A stretch of DNA of 33,659 nt from Anoxybacillus sp. (GTDB lineage: Bacteria > Bacillota > Bacilli > Bacillales > Anoxybacillaceae). Each line of letters opens with the position of its first letter. Within the stretch, counting starts at the first letter, position 1. The notes below the pieces were generated by a model. The model saw nothing but the letters and a program-made list of their open reading frames with translations, had not been told where the DNA came from and searched no databases. This document shows, one piece after another, positions 1-8,768 of the stretch. Location: positions 1 to 33,659 of the forward strand of contig NZ_JAILZV010000014.1 in the NCBI RefSeq assembly GCF_023512315.1, in the 5' to 3' direction. The position numbers and the translations under genes are program-made.

Positions 1-140
1 CTTTCATTACCTCCACTGTTTTGTTCTTCACAACCTTAAACAGTAGAGGGTATTTTAGGAGCTGGCAAGCCTTTTTTTTATGCCATGAAGCTCTGCACTT
101 TTTTGTTGCAGAACTCTGTACTTTCATTTTGCACTAAACA
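1..140 (-). mobile_element. Probable end of an IS21-like insertion sequence (partial)
   Basis: The chemoreceptor reading frame to the right breaks off abruptly at about position 140. Read on the minus strand, the new sequence begins TGTTTAGTGCA, so it starts with the TG typical of IS21-family ends. It then carries two imperfect direct repeats built on AAAGTRCAGAG (about 107-125 and 81-104), as IS21 elements do near their termini. A GTGGAGGTAATG (ribosome site plus ATG at 7-5) reads out of the window and could start the transposase, although the spacing is short. The transposase itself lies outside the window, so the family is inferred only from the end structure. Confidence 0.5.
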
Positions 141-1378
141 CCACGCCCGTATTCGCCTGCCCTTGCCGCTTCAATAGCGGCATTTAAAGCCAATAAGTTT
201 GTTTGTTCTGCGATTCCTGTGATGATTTCAAGAATACTTTCTATTTGTTTTGAACGTTCTCCTAATGTTCTTACAATTTCACCCAAATTGATTATTGTTT
301 CATTTACCGTGTTCATTTTCGCCACTGCTGATTGAACAATCTCGTTTCCTTTCACAACTTGCTGTAACGTGTGAGCTGTAATAGCAGCAACATTTTTTGT
401 ACGCTTGGTAACCAGTTGTACATCACTAGATATTTCATCCACTGTTTTTCCTTGCTCTTCTATATTTCGAACCTGCTGTTCCATTCCAAAAGCAATTTGT
501 TGCATCGTCATCGCAATGTGTTCTGTCGCTTTGCTCGTCTGTTCAGCGCTTGCTGTCAGTTGTTCAGAAGAAACGGCTACTTGTTCTGCAACAATAGATA
601 CTTGCTGAATCATTGTCCGTAAATGCGTTAACATTTGTTGAAAGGCCTTTGCCAGTGCACCGATTTCATCCCGATTCTTTATCATAATTTCATTTTCTTT
701 CAAATCGCCGCTTGTTATGCGTTTGGCCATTCCTGAAAGCACTGCCACAGGTTTTGAAATAGTTAGGCTATTATACAACGCTACAACAAACGCTACAATA
801 ATAGCGACTCCACTAACAACAACTAGTAATATCTGAATAACTTGCGCTTTCGAGGAAACGCTATTTTGTACGTTATCTAGTTCCACCTGTTGAACAGCAA
901 CTAACTGCTGAGAAGTTTTATCAAATTTCGAAATAATCTCCCTTCCAGTCGTAGAAATTAGTTTTGTGTAGGCTTTGAAATCCCCGCTTCTCTTCAACTG
1001 AAACGCTTGCTGACCGAGTTGGTAAAATTGCTCCTCCAATCCATCTAGTTGTACCAATAATTCTTTCTCATGTTTTTGTGTTAATTCTCTCCTAAGCCCT
1101 ATAGATAGTTTTTTATACTCTTCATGTGCCTTGTTGAAATTCGTTAAAGAAGTAGGATCACCCGTTATTAAATAGCTTCCCATGTTTCCTTTTGCAGCTT
1201 GAACCATCACTTCTAACTGCTTCATCTTCATCATTTTTTCCATCTTCTCACTTATCAACTGCTGATAATTACGGTTGGTTGTCTGAATCTCCATATATGC
1301 TACACTTGCCATTAAAATTAACAGCGCAATCACTATCGAAAATCCTGCAAACAACTTTGTCTTTACGTTGATATTCAT
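134..1378 (-). pseudogene. Methyl-accepting chemotaxis protein, 3' truncated by insertion
   Basis: Membrane chemoreceptor for ligand sensing, normally signalling to CheA/CheW. The 414 residues show a first membrane segment (about 10-30), a periplasmic four-helix-bundle domain, a second membrane segment (about 182-205), a HAMP domain and the start of the coiled-coil signalling domain. The frame reaches the conserved hairpin tip ([20 protein letters not shown]) and then ends in GRGV and a stop, where family members continue GRGFAVVA. The descending signalling helix is therefore missing and CheA coupling should be lost. The start is supported by AGGAGAGA just upstream (1381-1392). The loss coincides with the probable IS end at 140. 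Its intact paralogue lies at 6067-7788. Confidence 0.85.
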
Positions 1379-1663
1379 CGAACATCTCTCCTCCCCCCCT
1401 AATAAATTGTACGTATCATTATTGCTTACTTTTGAAAAACACTACGTCTTAAAAAAAATGTTCGTACAATTGGTTTTGCTATTAATTTATCATGTTTGGA
1501 TCGAAAATTGCAAACATGTCGTGTACACCGATTATTCATTATTTTGCTAATGAGCATTATCAAAAAGACATAACACAAAACCAAAGGACTGCTCACCCTT
1601 CTGTTGATTTCTTTTGTTCTTCTGTTAATCTATAGGTAAGCCATATTCAAGGGAGGTGGGACA
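1379..1663. other. Intergenic region between chemoreceptor and Uma2 gene
   Basis: This 285-bp AT-rich stretch holds the divergent upstream regions of the two flanking genes. On the minus strand a TTGCAA/TAAATT pair with an 18-bp spacer (around 1480-1515) could be a weak promoter for the chemoreceptor. I see no sigma-D-type (TAAA...GCCGATAT) promoter, no RNA gene and no credible small gene. The short open frame at 1368-1550 has no ribosome site and unremarkable composition. Confidence 0.4.
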
Positions 1664-2230
1664 GTGGCTACTCCTGATCAAGGCAAAAACTATTCGTATG
1701 CTGATTGGGAAACGTGGGAAGGGCGTTGGGAGCTCATTAGCGGAAAAGCGTACGATATGACGCCGGTCCCGTCTTCTGAGCATCAGTTTGTCGTAGGAGA
1801 ATTGTATTTTTCCTTGCGTCGTTTTTTCCAAAACAAACAATGTTTTGTGTTTGTCGCTCCGTTTGATGTATTCCTTGGTCAAAAAGACGATAAGGAAACT
1901 CCTGATGATATTGTCCAGCCCGATATTGCTATCATTTGCGACAAAAAACAGATTAGAAAAAAGGGGTGCTACGGAGCTCCGGCACTTGTTGTCGAAGTAT
2001 TGTCACCATCCACTGCCTTAAAAGACTATAACGAAAAATTTTATACTTATCAGCGTCACGGAATTCGTGAGTACTGGATTGCTGATACTGCCAACCAAAT
2101 GGTTCACGTATACTATTTGCAAGAAGGAACGTACCAACGAATCGCAACGTACGGACAACAAGACACGTTACACTCGGTACAATTTAAAGAATTATCTATT
2201 CCGTTAGCACCATTGTTTGCGTGGAGCTAA
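1664..2230 (+). CDS. Uma2 family endonuclease-like protein
   Basis: A 188-residue protein of the Uma2 family (PD-(D/E)xK nuclease fold, named for a family abundant in cyanobacteria). Visible family motifs are the N-terminal YADWETWEGRWELISGKAY segment, VQPDIAIICD (about 86-95), VVEVLSPST (about 108-116) and KFYTYQRHGIREYWIAD (about 124-140). Together these give the usual D...ExK-like active-site arrangement. The start is GTG at 1664, chosen because GGGAGGTG sits 6-12 bases upstream and no ATG fits. The gene stands alone on the plus strand, converging on the crotonase gene across a shared terminator. The physiological role of Uma2 proteins is poorly defined. The family assignment is firm, but nuclease activity is inference. 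Confidence 0.88.
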   Translation: MATPDQGKNYSYADWETWEGRWELISGKAYDMTPVPSSEHQFVVGELYFSLRRFFQNKQCFVFVAPFDVFLGQKDDKETPDDIVQPDIAIICDKKQIRKKGCYGAPALVVEVLSPSTALKDYNEKFYTYQRHGIREYWIADTANQMVHVYYLQEGTYQRIATYGQQDTLHSVQFKELSIPLAPLFAWS

Positions 2231-2261
2231 AACGGCTCTTGTCGTCTGAACAAGAGCCGTT
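2231..2261. terminator. Bidirectional intrinsic terminator
   Basis: A perfect 11-bp stem (AACGGCTCTTG at 2231-2241 with CAAGAGCCGTT at 2251-2261) and a 9-base loop lie between the convergent Uma2 gene, which ends at 2230, and the crotonase gene, which ends at 2267. T-containing tails are found on both sides (TCGTTCTTATTTT on the plus strand). Confidence 0.8.
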
Positions 2262-2266
2262 CGTTC

Positions 2267-3031
2267 TTATTTTCCGATAAAGTTCGGTTTTCTTTTTTCT
2301 AAAAATGCTTGGACGCCTTCGCGGTGGTCGGTTGTTTTCCGCATTTTTTGCTGGGCGTCGGTTTCTAGCTGAAGGACGTGCAGCAATTCGTCTTTTGTCG
2401 TTTTGGCGTATAGCGTTTTCGTTGCAATCATCGCTTGTAGCGGTTTTGCTTGCCATTCTGCTAGTTTTTGTTTGATTTGTTCTTCGTTTTCCACGACGAA
2501 ATCGACGATTCCTAAATCATATGCCTCCATCGCGCTCATCGGCTTTCCTTCCCAAATAAGATGTTTCGCTTTTACTTCACCGACGCGCTTCGCTAAAAAG
2601 AAATGACCCCCACCATCTGGGACAAGCCCGATGCCGATAAAATTCATCGCTAAGCGCGCATCTTTTGTCGCGATGACATAATCGCTTGCCAAGGCGAAAC
2701 TTAACCCTAATCCTGCCGCTGGTCCATGAATCGCTGCGACAACAATTTTCGGCAGCTCATACAATGTCGTAATGAGCTGCTGGATCGTGTTCATTACGTC
2801 ATGAAACGCTTCTTCATCTTCGACGCGAAGCATCGTTTTAATATCGCCGCCAGCGGAAAATCCTCTTCCTCTTCCACGAATGAGAAGAAGCTGTGCATCG
2901 CTTCGTTCGACTTGGCGAAGCGCTTCGACCAATTCGTTCAACATTTGCACGTCCATCGCATTTAACGAATCCGGACGATTCAACTCTAATACTGCGACAT
3001 TTCCTGAAAATGAAAGCACTACTGTTTCCAT
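2267..3031 (-). CDS. Enoyl-CoA hydratase/isomerase (crotonase) family protein
   Basis: A 254-residue crotonase-fold enzyme acting on a CoA thioester. The oxyanion-hole segments are visible: GRGFSAGGDI (55-64) and HGPAAGLGLSFALASD (102-117). The two catalytic glutamates of true enoyl-CoA hydratases are absent. The second site reads NFIGIGLVPDGGG, which places an aspartate at 139, as in PaaG-type and dienoyl-CoA isomerases. Isomerase activity is therefore more likely than hydration; this is inferred from family residues. The start ATG at 3031 follows AGGGGGAGAACG. The gene lies downstream of the aldehyde dehydrogenase but behind that gene's terminator, so it is probably transcribed separately. 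Confidence 0.85.
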   Translation of the reverse strand: METVVLSFSGNVAVLELNRPDSLNAMDVQMLNELVEALRQVERSDAQLLLIRGRGRGFSAGGDIKTMLRVEDEEAFHDVMNTIQQLITTLYELPKIVVAAIHGPAAGLGLSFALASDYVIATKDARLAMNFIGIGLVPDGGGHFFLAKRVGEVKAKHLIWEGKPMSAMEAYDLGIVDFVVENEEQIKQKLAEWQAKPLQAMIATKTLYAKTTKDELLHVLQLETDAQQKMRKTTDHREGVQAFLEKRKPNFIGK

Positions 3032-3103
3032 CGTTCTCCCCCTGTTTCACCGATTTCCTTTTACTTTATTCCGCACGATTGGCGAAAATCCTTTTTTTAA
3101 TAT

Positions 3104-3132
3104 AAAAAACCGCACCACTTCAAGTGGCACGG
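3104..3132 (-). terminator. Intrinsic terminator of the aldehyde dehydrogenase gene
   Basis: Read on the minus strand, an 11-bp stem with two G-T wobbles (positions 3132-3110, core CCACTTGAAGTGG) is followed by TTTTTT (3109-3104). It begins 10 bases after the stop codon of the dehydrogenase gene that ends at 3142. Confidence 0.8.
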
Positions 3133-3141
3133 GCGAATTTG

Positions 3142-4581
3142 TTAGCGATTCCGGTTGAAAATGATCAGCTTTAACTCCGTCATTTCTTCGATCGCGTAGC
3201 GAATTCCTTCGCGGCCAAATCCGCTTTCTTTCACACCGCCATACGGCATATGATCGACGCGGAACGTTGGAATATCGTTAATAAGCACCCCGCCGACATG
3301 CAGTTTCTCCGCTGCTTCCCACGCCGTATGAACATTGTCGGTATATATGCCGGCTTGCAGGCCGTAGCGCGAGTTGTTGACAAGTTCAATCGCTTCGTCG
3401 ATGGAAGACACTTGATTAATTAAGACGATTGGCGCAAATACTTCTTGGCACGATACTTTCATCGTTGGCGCCGCATCTAAAATGACCGTTGGTAACAAAA
3501 TATTCCCTTGTCTCTCTCCACCAACCGCCACGGTAGCGCCGCCTTGTTTTGCCTCTTCAATCCATTGCAAGAACCGCTCGACGTCTTTGGCAGAAATAAG
3601 CGCGGAAACGTCTGTGCTCGGATCGAGCGGATCACCGACTGTTAACTGCTTCACCGCCGCAATAAACTTTTCAACAAATTCTTTATACCGTTTTTCATGC
3701 ACGTAAATACGTTGCAACGAAATACATACTTGCCCTTGGAACGAGAAAGCACCGACGACGCACCGCGGAATGATTCGTTCGATATCGACTTGTTCATCGA
3801 TAATGACCGCTGAGTTTGATCCTAATTCTAGAGTAACACGTTTTAAGCCCGCTTTGTTGCGAATGCCAATCCCTACTTCAGGGCTCCCGGTAAAGGTTAC
3901 CATGCTAATGCGTGGATCGGTAACAATTTGGTCGCCGACCGTTTTTCCACTTCCGGTCACGACATTGAGCGCTCCTTTTGGCAGTCCTGCCTGTTCAAAC
4001 AGCTCCGCAATAAAATACGCAGAAAGCGGTGTTTGGCTTGCTGGTTTCAATACGACCGTATTTCCAGAGGCAATCGCAGGACCTAGCTTGTGCGCTACTA
4101 AGTTCATCGGGAAATTAAACGGCGTAATCGCTCCGATGACTCCAATTGGCTCTCGCGTCGTAAATGCGACACGATTTTCCCCGCCTGGCGCGGCATCAAG
4201 CGGAAGCGTTTCCCCATAAATCCGTTTCGCTTCTTCCGCGGCGAATTTATACGTTTGAATCGTGCGCGCTACTTCCGCTTTGGCGGTCGTAATTGGCTTT
4301 GCTGCTTCTTTCGCAATTAACGTGGCCGCTTCGTCCGCGCGTTGTTGCAATAAAGCTACCACTTTCTCTAAAATCGCCGCCCGCTCGTGTGCCGGCATTT
4401 TCGCCATCACTTGCCGCGCTTCATCCGCAGCCGCAATCGCCTGCTTGACATCACGTTCTGTCGCGAGTGGAATCTCCGCCAACACCTCCCCCGAATACGG
4501 TGACAACAGCTCCGAATACGCCTCCGCTTCTACCCATTCGCCGTTAATATACAGTTTCTTTTTTTCGGTTGTTGTATGCAT
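3142..4581 (-). CDS. NAD(P)-dependent aldehyde dehydrogenase
   Basis: A 479-residue aldehyde dehydrogenase of normal family length, oxidising an aldehyde to the acid (or acyl thioester). Visible are the cofactor-site motif [14 protein letters not shown], the GSPEVG turn, the general-base glutamate in LELGSNSA (E252) and the nucleophilic cysteine in FSFQGQVCIS (C286). The C-terminal region reads VDHMPYGGVKESGFGREG. The sequence resembles the lactaldehyde/non-phosphorylating glyceraldehyde-3-phosphate dehydrogenase branch. The substrate cannot be read from sequence. The start ATG is preceded by AAGGAAGGAAAACAGG. It is distinct from the inositol-pathway IolA in this window: the two share only family motifs. 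Confidence 0.9.
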   Translation of the reverse strand: MHTTTEKKKLYINGEWVEAEAYSELLSPYSGEVLAEIPLATERDVKQAIAAADEARQVMAKMPAHERAAILEKVVALLQQRADEAATLIAKEAAKPITTAKAEVARTIQTYKFAAEEAKRIYGETLPLDAAPGGENRVAFTTREPIGVIGAITPFNFPMNLVAHKLGPAIASGNTVVLKPASQTPLSAYFIAELFEQAGLPKGALNVVTGSGKTVGDQIVTDPRISMVTFTGSPEVGIGIRNKAGLKRVTLELGSNSAVIIDEQVDIERIIPRCVVGAFSFQGQVCISLQRIYVHEKRYKEFVEKFIAAVKQLTVGDPLDPSTDVSALISAKDVERFLQWIEEAKQGGATVAVGGERQGNILLPTVILDAAPTMKVSCQEVFAPIVLINQVSSIDEAIELVNNSRYGLQAGIYTDNVHTAWEAAEKLHVGGVLINDIPTFRVDHMPYGGVKESGFGREGIRYAIEEMTELKLIIFNRNR

Positions 4582-4617
4582 CCTGTTTTCCTTCCTTTCG
4601 TAAGCATTATTCCTAAA

Positions 4618-4833
4618 CTACTCTTTCATTTTTATTCTGTTTTTTCTGAAAAAATCCTTCACTATATCACGGGCTAACCTTGTTGAACGGAAACGAACAT
4701 AAAAAAGACGCCCTTTCTGCTGTCGGGCGTTAATGTTTCTTATCAAATTTTCATGATAAAATTTTGATGACCGTTCTGTATCGATATGATAAATTTCTAA
4801 TTCGTTTCTCGGATCAATGACGATTATTTTCAT
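4618..4833 (-). CDS. Small hypothetical protein (71 aa) coupled to MFS gene
   Basis: A 71-residue protein, basic toward its C-terminus, with no membrane segment. The N-terminal half looks like a short beta-rich domain (MKIIVIDPRNELEIYHIDTE) and the rest is Arg/Lys-rich and helical. I do not recognise a family. It is likely real because its ATG overlaps the stop codon of the MFS gene in the classic ATGA arrangement (4830-4833), implying translational coupling. It ends 36 bases before the aldehyde dehydrogenase start. A small soluble partner or regulator of the transporter is possible, but that is only inference from position. Confidence 0.6.
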   Translation of the reverse strand: MKIIVIDPRNELEIYHIDTERSSKFYHENLIRNINARQQKGRLFYVRFRSTRLARDIVKDFFRKNRIKMKE

Positions 4834-6038
4834 CTCAATCTCTTTTCTATCTCGAGGCTAATTTGTCTAGCATTGGAGCGTTTTTTACTATTCCAAAACA
4901 AAGTAAGCAACGTTGCCACAATTCCTAATGTGCTTGAAAAATAAAATCCTGCCATTATCCCAATAGCTGAATTCAACACCCCAGCAAGAAACGGCCCTGT
5001 AAACATTCCAATCGCATATAACGCTTGATACGTTCCCATCGCTGTTGCTCTCTTTTCGTGAGAAATAGATTCAATTGACATCCCCAATAATAGTGGAAAT
5101 AACAATCCTTGTGAAAATCCATTAGCCGCTTGAACAATACACAATAAACCTTTTGTATCAATGAACGGAGTGATCATTGTAAAGAATGCACTAAAGAAAA
5201 AAGCAATCGTTAAAGATCTCCATTTACCTACGAATGGAACAAGCACTTTGCCCATGAAAAGCGTCGCTACTGCATGAGGAATCATAAACGAAAAAACAAT
5301 GATGCTCAAATCGCGTTCTTGTAGCCCAATTTGCAACGCATACATCGGGATAAACCCAAACATCGTTGTAAAAATGATGCTATGGGCTAAAATTGATAGT
5401 AAAGAAACTTTTAACAGAAACGGCTCCCGCACTACTGACAAAAGATCCTTTAATTGTATCGATGTTTGTACAGTTACCGTTTTCGGTTCGTAAATGAACA
5501 AAGAAAAGATTGTACCAATAACCCCTAAAACTCCACCTATCCAAAACGGAGCATGCCAGCCCCACTTATCGACAATGTAACCGCTCAGAGACATTCCTAT
5601 GAGTTGAGCTAAAACAACGATAAAAGAAATACTGCTCATCGCTTTATGGATTTCTGCATCTCTAAAATAGCTCGAATATAAAACGGTGAAAGCCACCCAT
5701 GTTGCCGCAGCTATCCCAGCGTACGAACGCGAAACGAGCGCCCATCCTAAACTATCGGTCAATGCAAATGTTAAACCGCTTATCATCGTCATCAACATAC
5801 CGAGTATAATAAACGGTTTTCGTTTTTTAATAAAATCAGACATGATCCCGATCGGAAGCCGAAATAAAAATTGCATCAATCCATAGCTGCTTAAAACAAT
5901 GCCAATAAATGTGTATGTTCCTCCTAATGATTCAATATACGGAGATAAAATTGGCATGTAAATAAAATTCGAAACCCAAAACAGAAATGACGCCATTAAA
6001 AAAAGATATCGGTCTTTAACGGAAAAAAGTAGTCGCAA
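4830..6038 (-). CDS. MFS transporter (DHA1-like)
   Basis: A major facilitator superfamily permease of about 400 residues with roughly 12 hydrophobic segments. The loop motif after TM2 is recognisable (FRLPIGIMSDFIKKRKPFI), and there is a mid-protein cytoplasmic loop before TM7. The family includes drug and sugar efflux proteins, and the substrate is unknown. I chose TTG at 6038 because GAGAGGGTGAT lies 5-15 bases upstream, whereas the in-frame ATG at 6062 has no ribosome site (it would add MKEREGDK). The ATG cannot be excluded, because it lies four bases after the chemoreceptor stop and could be used by reinitiation. The gene follows the iol-linked receptor directly and overlaps the 71-codon gene downstream. 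Confidence 0.85.
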   Translation of the reverse strand: MRLLFSVKDRYLFLMASFLFWVSNFIYMPILSPYIESLGGTYTFIGIVLSSYGLMQFLFRLPIGIMSDFIKKRKPFIILGMLMTMISGLTFALTDSLGWALVSRSYAGIAAATWVAFTVLYSSYFRDAEIHKAMSSISFIVVLAQLIGMSLSGYIVDKWGWHAPFWIGGVLGVIGTIFSLFIYEPKTVTVQTSIQLKDLLSVVREPFLLKVSLLSILAHSIIFTTMFGFIPMYALQIGLQERDLSIIVFSFMIPHAVATLFMGKVLVPFVGKWRSLTIAFFFSAFFTMITPFIDTKGLLCIVQAANGFSQGLLFPLLLGMSIESISHEKRATAMGTYQALYAIGMFTGPFLAGVLNSAIGIMAGFYFSSTLGIVATLLTLFWNSKKRSNARQISLEIEKRLR

Positions 6039-6066
6039 TTTATCACCCTCTCGTTCTTTCATTCGA

Positions 6067-7788
6067 CTATGCTTTAAACTTTCCGATTAACATCTGTAAC
6101 TTTTCGGACATGTTAGATAATGTATAGGCGGCGGCCGAAACTTGTTGCATAGACGCTAACTGCTCTTCCGTCGCCCCGGATACTTCCTGTGCGCCGACAT
6201 GAGCGGATGCGGTAATCTCTTGAACGTGCTTCATCGATTGGACAATTTGCTCTGTGCCTAAAGCTATGCGAGTAATCTCGGATGATACTTGTTGTACTTG
6301 AACAGACGCATCTCGAATAGTGTCATAAATATGGGCAAATGATTCATCTGCCATGTGAACTAACCGAATTCCTGTCCCTACCTTGTCTGTCACGTTTTCC
6401 ATTGAAATAATAACATTATCTGTTTCCTGTTGGACTTTACTGACTAGGAGAGAAACCTGTTGGGCCGACTGTGCCGATTGTTCTGCTAGCTTACGGACAG
6501 CATTTGCTACAACCGCAAATCCACGTCCATGTTCTCCTGCCCTCGCTGCCTCAATCGTCGCATTTAATGCTAACAGATGCGTTTGCTCAGAGAGTTCCGT
6601 AATCACTTCCATGATGTGCGTAATTTCTTTTGAATGGATTCCAAGCTCTTTCACTACATTGGACAGTTCATTTACCGTCTGACTCATTAACGTCATTTGT
6701 TGAACGAGCGTTTCCATCATTTTTCTTCCCTCTGCTGATTTTTCTGAAGCCTCTACTGATTTAGAAGAAACGATATGAGTACGTTCTGCAATTTGTTGGG
6801 CAGAGAAAGCCATTTCTTGCACCGTTCGGAAAGTGTATTCAATCGTTTCTACTTGATTATTAACACCTGCTGATACTTCTTGCATCGTAGCAGCAATTTG
6901 TTCGGTGGCTGTTTTCGTTTGCTCGGCTGTGGCAATTAATTGTTGAGAACATGCTACGACTTGTTCCGCTTCCCTCTTTACCTCTTGAATAAGTTGATGA
7001 AGATTCGCTTTCATCATATTAAAAGACTGCGCTAACTCTCCAATTTCATCTTTATTATGAATAGAGATTGAGTCTACCGTTAAATCACCAAAAGATATGT
7101 TGCGGGCAGCTTGGGATATCATAACTACCGGATCAACCATTCTTTTCGACACGATCCAGCCAACTAATAGCAAAAGACATACAACAAAGAGGAAAACAAG
7201 AACCAAGATAGAAACGATCTGAATAAAAAGACGACCATTTTGCGCAACTTGCTTTTCTAATAGCTGCTGTTCGAGATCGGCGAGCTTTTGAGACTGTAAC
7301 TTCATGTTGTTTGCAAATTGATTAAACATATCAGCAAATGAAGCGATTAATTGAATAGACGCCTCATCATCCCTATATTTAACGACCTGTTCTGTGACAG
7401 TTAAAAAATTTTTATTCAATATTTGTAATTTCCAAATGTAGTTTTGTTCTTCTTTCGTTTCTACTAGGCTTTTCGTGTTTTGTAAGACAATTGCTAGTTG
7501 TTGATTAGATTTTTTCATGTCTGCAATAAAATTTTGATTTCCAGAGATTAAAAAAGCTTGTAATTTATTAATTTGTTCGATTGCTTGTAATTGAATATGA
7601 TCTGTATTGCGTAATATCACCATTCTCCGTTGAAGAAATTCATCATGGGAACGATTAATGGCTGTTAAATAGTAATAGAAGGTACCTACCATTAAAAAAA
7701 ATAGCATCCCAATAGCCACAAAAGTAATCCATACTTTTTGCCGAATAGTGAACGTTTTTTTCTTTAAATACTTCCCCATATAATTCAT
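6067..7788 (-). CDS. Methyl-accepting chemotaxis protein linked to the iol operon
   Basis: A complete 573-residue transmembrane chemoreceptor. Segments in order are TM1 (about 19-40), a four-helix-bundle ligand domain (about 41-185), TM2 (about 187-210), HAMP (about 211-263) and a signalling coiled coil. The intact tip reads [20 protein letters not shown] then GRGFAVVA, and methylation-type helices continue to the C-terminus. The gene starts only 10 bases after iolJ, so it is probably the distal part of the inositol transcript. A second ATG at 7779 has better spacing from AAGGA and may be the true start. The context suggests taxis to inositol or a related ligand, perhaps through the ABC binding protein; this is inference. 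Confidence 0.9.
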   Translation of the reverse strand: MNYMGKYLKKKTFTIRQKVWITFVAIGMLFFLMVGTFYYYLTAINRSHDEFLQRRMVILRNTDHIQLQAIEQINKLQAFLISGNQNFIADMKKSNQQLAIVLQNTKSLVETKEEQNYIWKLQILNKNFLTVTEQVVKYRDDEASIQLIASFADMFNQFANNMKLQSQKLADLEQQLLEKQVAQNGRLFIQIVSILVLVFLFVVCLLLLVGWIVSKRMVDPVVMISQAARNISFGDLTVDSISIHNKDEIGELAQSFNMMKANLHQLIQEVKREAEQVVACSQQLIATAEQTKTATEQIAATMQEVSAGVNNQVETIEYTFRTVQEMAFSAQQIAERTHIVSSKSVEASEKSAEGRKMMETLVQQMTLMSQTVNELSNVVKELGIHSKEITHIMEVITELSEQTHLLALNATIEAARAGEHGRGFAVVANAVRKLAEQSAQSAQQVSLLVSKVQQETDNVIISMENVTDKVGTGIRLVHMADESFAHIYDTIRDASVQVQQVSSEITRIALGTEQIVQSMKHVQEITASAHVGAQEVSGATEEQLASMQQVSAAAYTLSNMSEKLQMLIGKFKA

Positions 7789-7798
7789 TCCTTGTCCA

Positions 7799-8701
7799 CT
7801 AAATCATTGTCTTAGTTCGAATATAATTACGGACTTTTTCTGCCTTTTCTGATGAACCAAATTCCCTCATCTTCTGTTTTACAGTATCTTTCACCGCTTC
7901 TCGTGCCGCCCCTAAATATTTTCGTGGATCATATAATGTTGCGTTTTCTTCTAGCACACGGCGAATCGCCTTCGTAAACGCCAGTTGATTTTCCGTATTG
8001 ACGTTAATTTTCGCTGTCCCACAAGAAATGGCGCGGCGAATGTCGTGTGTTGGAATACCTGTACCGCCGTGCAAGACGAGCGGAACGCCGGTTAACATTT
8101 GGATTTGTTCCATTTGCGAAAATCCTAGTTTCGGTTCTCCTTTATACGGTCCGTGAACAGATCCTAATGCCGGCGCAAGAAAATCGACGCCGGTTTCCTT
8201 CACAAGGCGCGCACATTCTTCCGGAATCGCATACATCGCCTCTGCTTCATCAACGACCAGATCATCTTCTTGTCCCCCGATTCTCCCTACTTCCGCTTCG
8301 ACGGAAACGCCTAATGCATGGGCTGCTTCAACCACCTTCTTCGTTTGAGCAATGTTTACATCAAGAGGGTAGTGGGAGGCATCGATCATCACTGACGTAA
8401 ATCCGGCATACATCGCCTGAAGACATTGTTCATATGATGTACCATGATCTAAATGAAGAGCGACCGGAACCGTAATGCTATATTCTTTGATAAGTGCTTT
8501 CACCATCGTTGCAGCGAGATGAAACCCTCCTAAATGTGGAAGATAGCCCGGACTTACCGCAAGAATGACAGGAGATTGCTCCTCTTCGGCTGCTTGAAGA
8601 ATAGCTTGCGCAAATTCTAAATTATTAATATTGAAGTGACCGATTGCATAGCCTTCATTCAAAGCGTGTTGTAGCATATCTGTTGTACATACTAATGACA
8701 T
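7799..8701 (-). CDS. iolJ: 6-phospho-5-dehydro-2-deoxy-D-gluconate aldolase (IolJ), class II aldolase
   Basis: A class II (zinc) aldolase of about 300 residues. In this context it cleaves 2-deoxy-5-keto-gluconate 6-phosphate to dihydroxyacetone phosphate and malonate semialdehyde. Metal and phosphate site motifs are present: ALHLDHGTS, the glutamate-rich [31 protein letters not shown] and KINVNTENQ. The start at 8701 ([10 protein letters not shown]...) is preferred over ATG 8707 because AGGGGGG lies 7-8 bases upstream of it. It is the last enzyme gene of the iol series, 67 bases behind iolA across a strong hairpin, and its stop is 10 bases before the chemoreceptor. Fructose-bisphosphate aldolase activity is the alternative, but the location argues for IolJ. 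Confidence 0.88.
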   Translation of the reverse strand: MSLVCTTDMLQHALNEGYAIGHFNINNLEFAQAILQAAEEEQSPVILAVSPGYLPHLGGFHLAATMVKALIKEYSITVPVALHLDHGTSYEQCLQAMYAGFTSVMIDASHYPLDVNIAQTKKVVEAAHALGVSVEAEVGRIGGQEDDLVVDEAEAMYAIPEECARLVKETGVDFLAPALGSVHGPYKGEPKLGFSQMEQIQMLTGVPLVLHGGTGIPTHDIRRAISCGTAKINVNTENQLAFTKAIRRVLEENATLYDPRKYLGAAREAVKDTVKQKMREFGSSEKAEKVRNYIRTKTMI

Positions 8702-8732
8702 ACGCATTCCCCCCTCAAAAATAATAAGGAAA

Positions 8733-8761
8733 GAGTATCAAGCGTTCATCGCTTGATACTC
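8733..8761 (-). other. Intercistronic hairpin between iolA and iolJ
   Basis: A perfect 12-bp stem (GAGTATCAAGCG with CGCTTGATACTC) and a 5-base loop lie just after the iolA stop. On the transcribed strand it is followed by TTTCCTTATTATTTTT, a broken T-tract. This makes it a leaky terminator or an mRNA-stability element rather than a full stop, since the iolJ ribosome site follows directly. Confidence 0.7.
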
Positions 8762-8768
8762 GATACGT

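Noticed and set aside
1368..1550. A 60-codon plus-strand frame upstream of the Uma2 gene
   Set aside because: Starts inside the chemoreceptor coding end, lacks a ribosome site and has AT-driven hydrophobic composition.
3770..4219. A 149-codon plus-strand frame inside the aldehyde dehydrogenase gene
   Set aside because: Antisense to a complete, motif-bearing dehydrogenase; no ribosome site and no recognisable domain.
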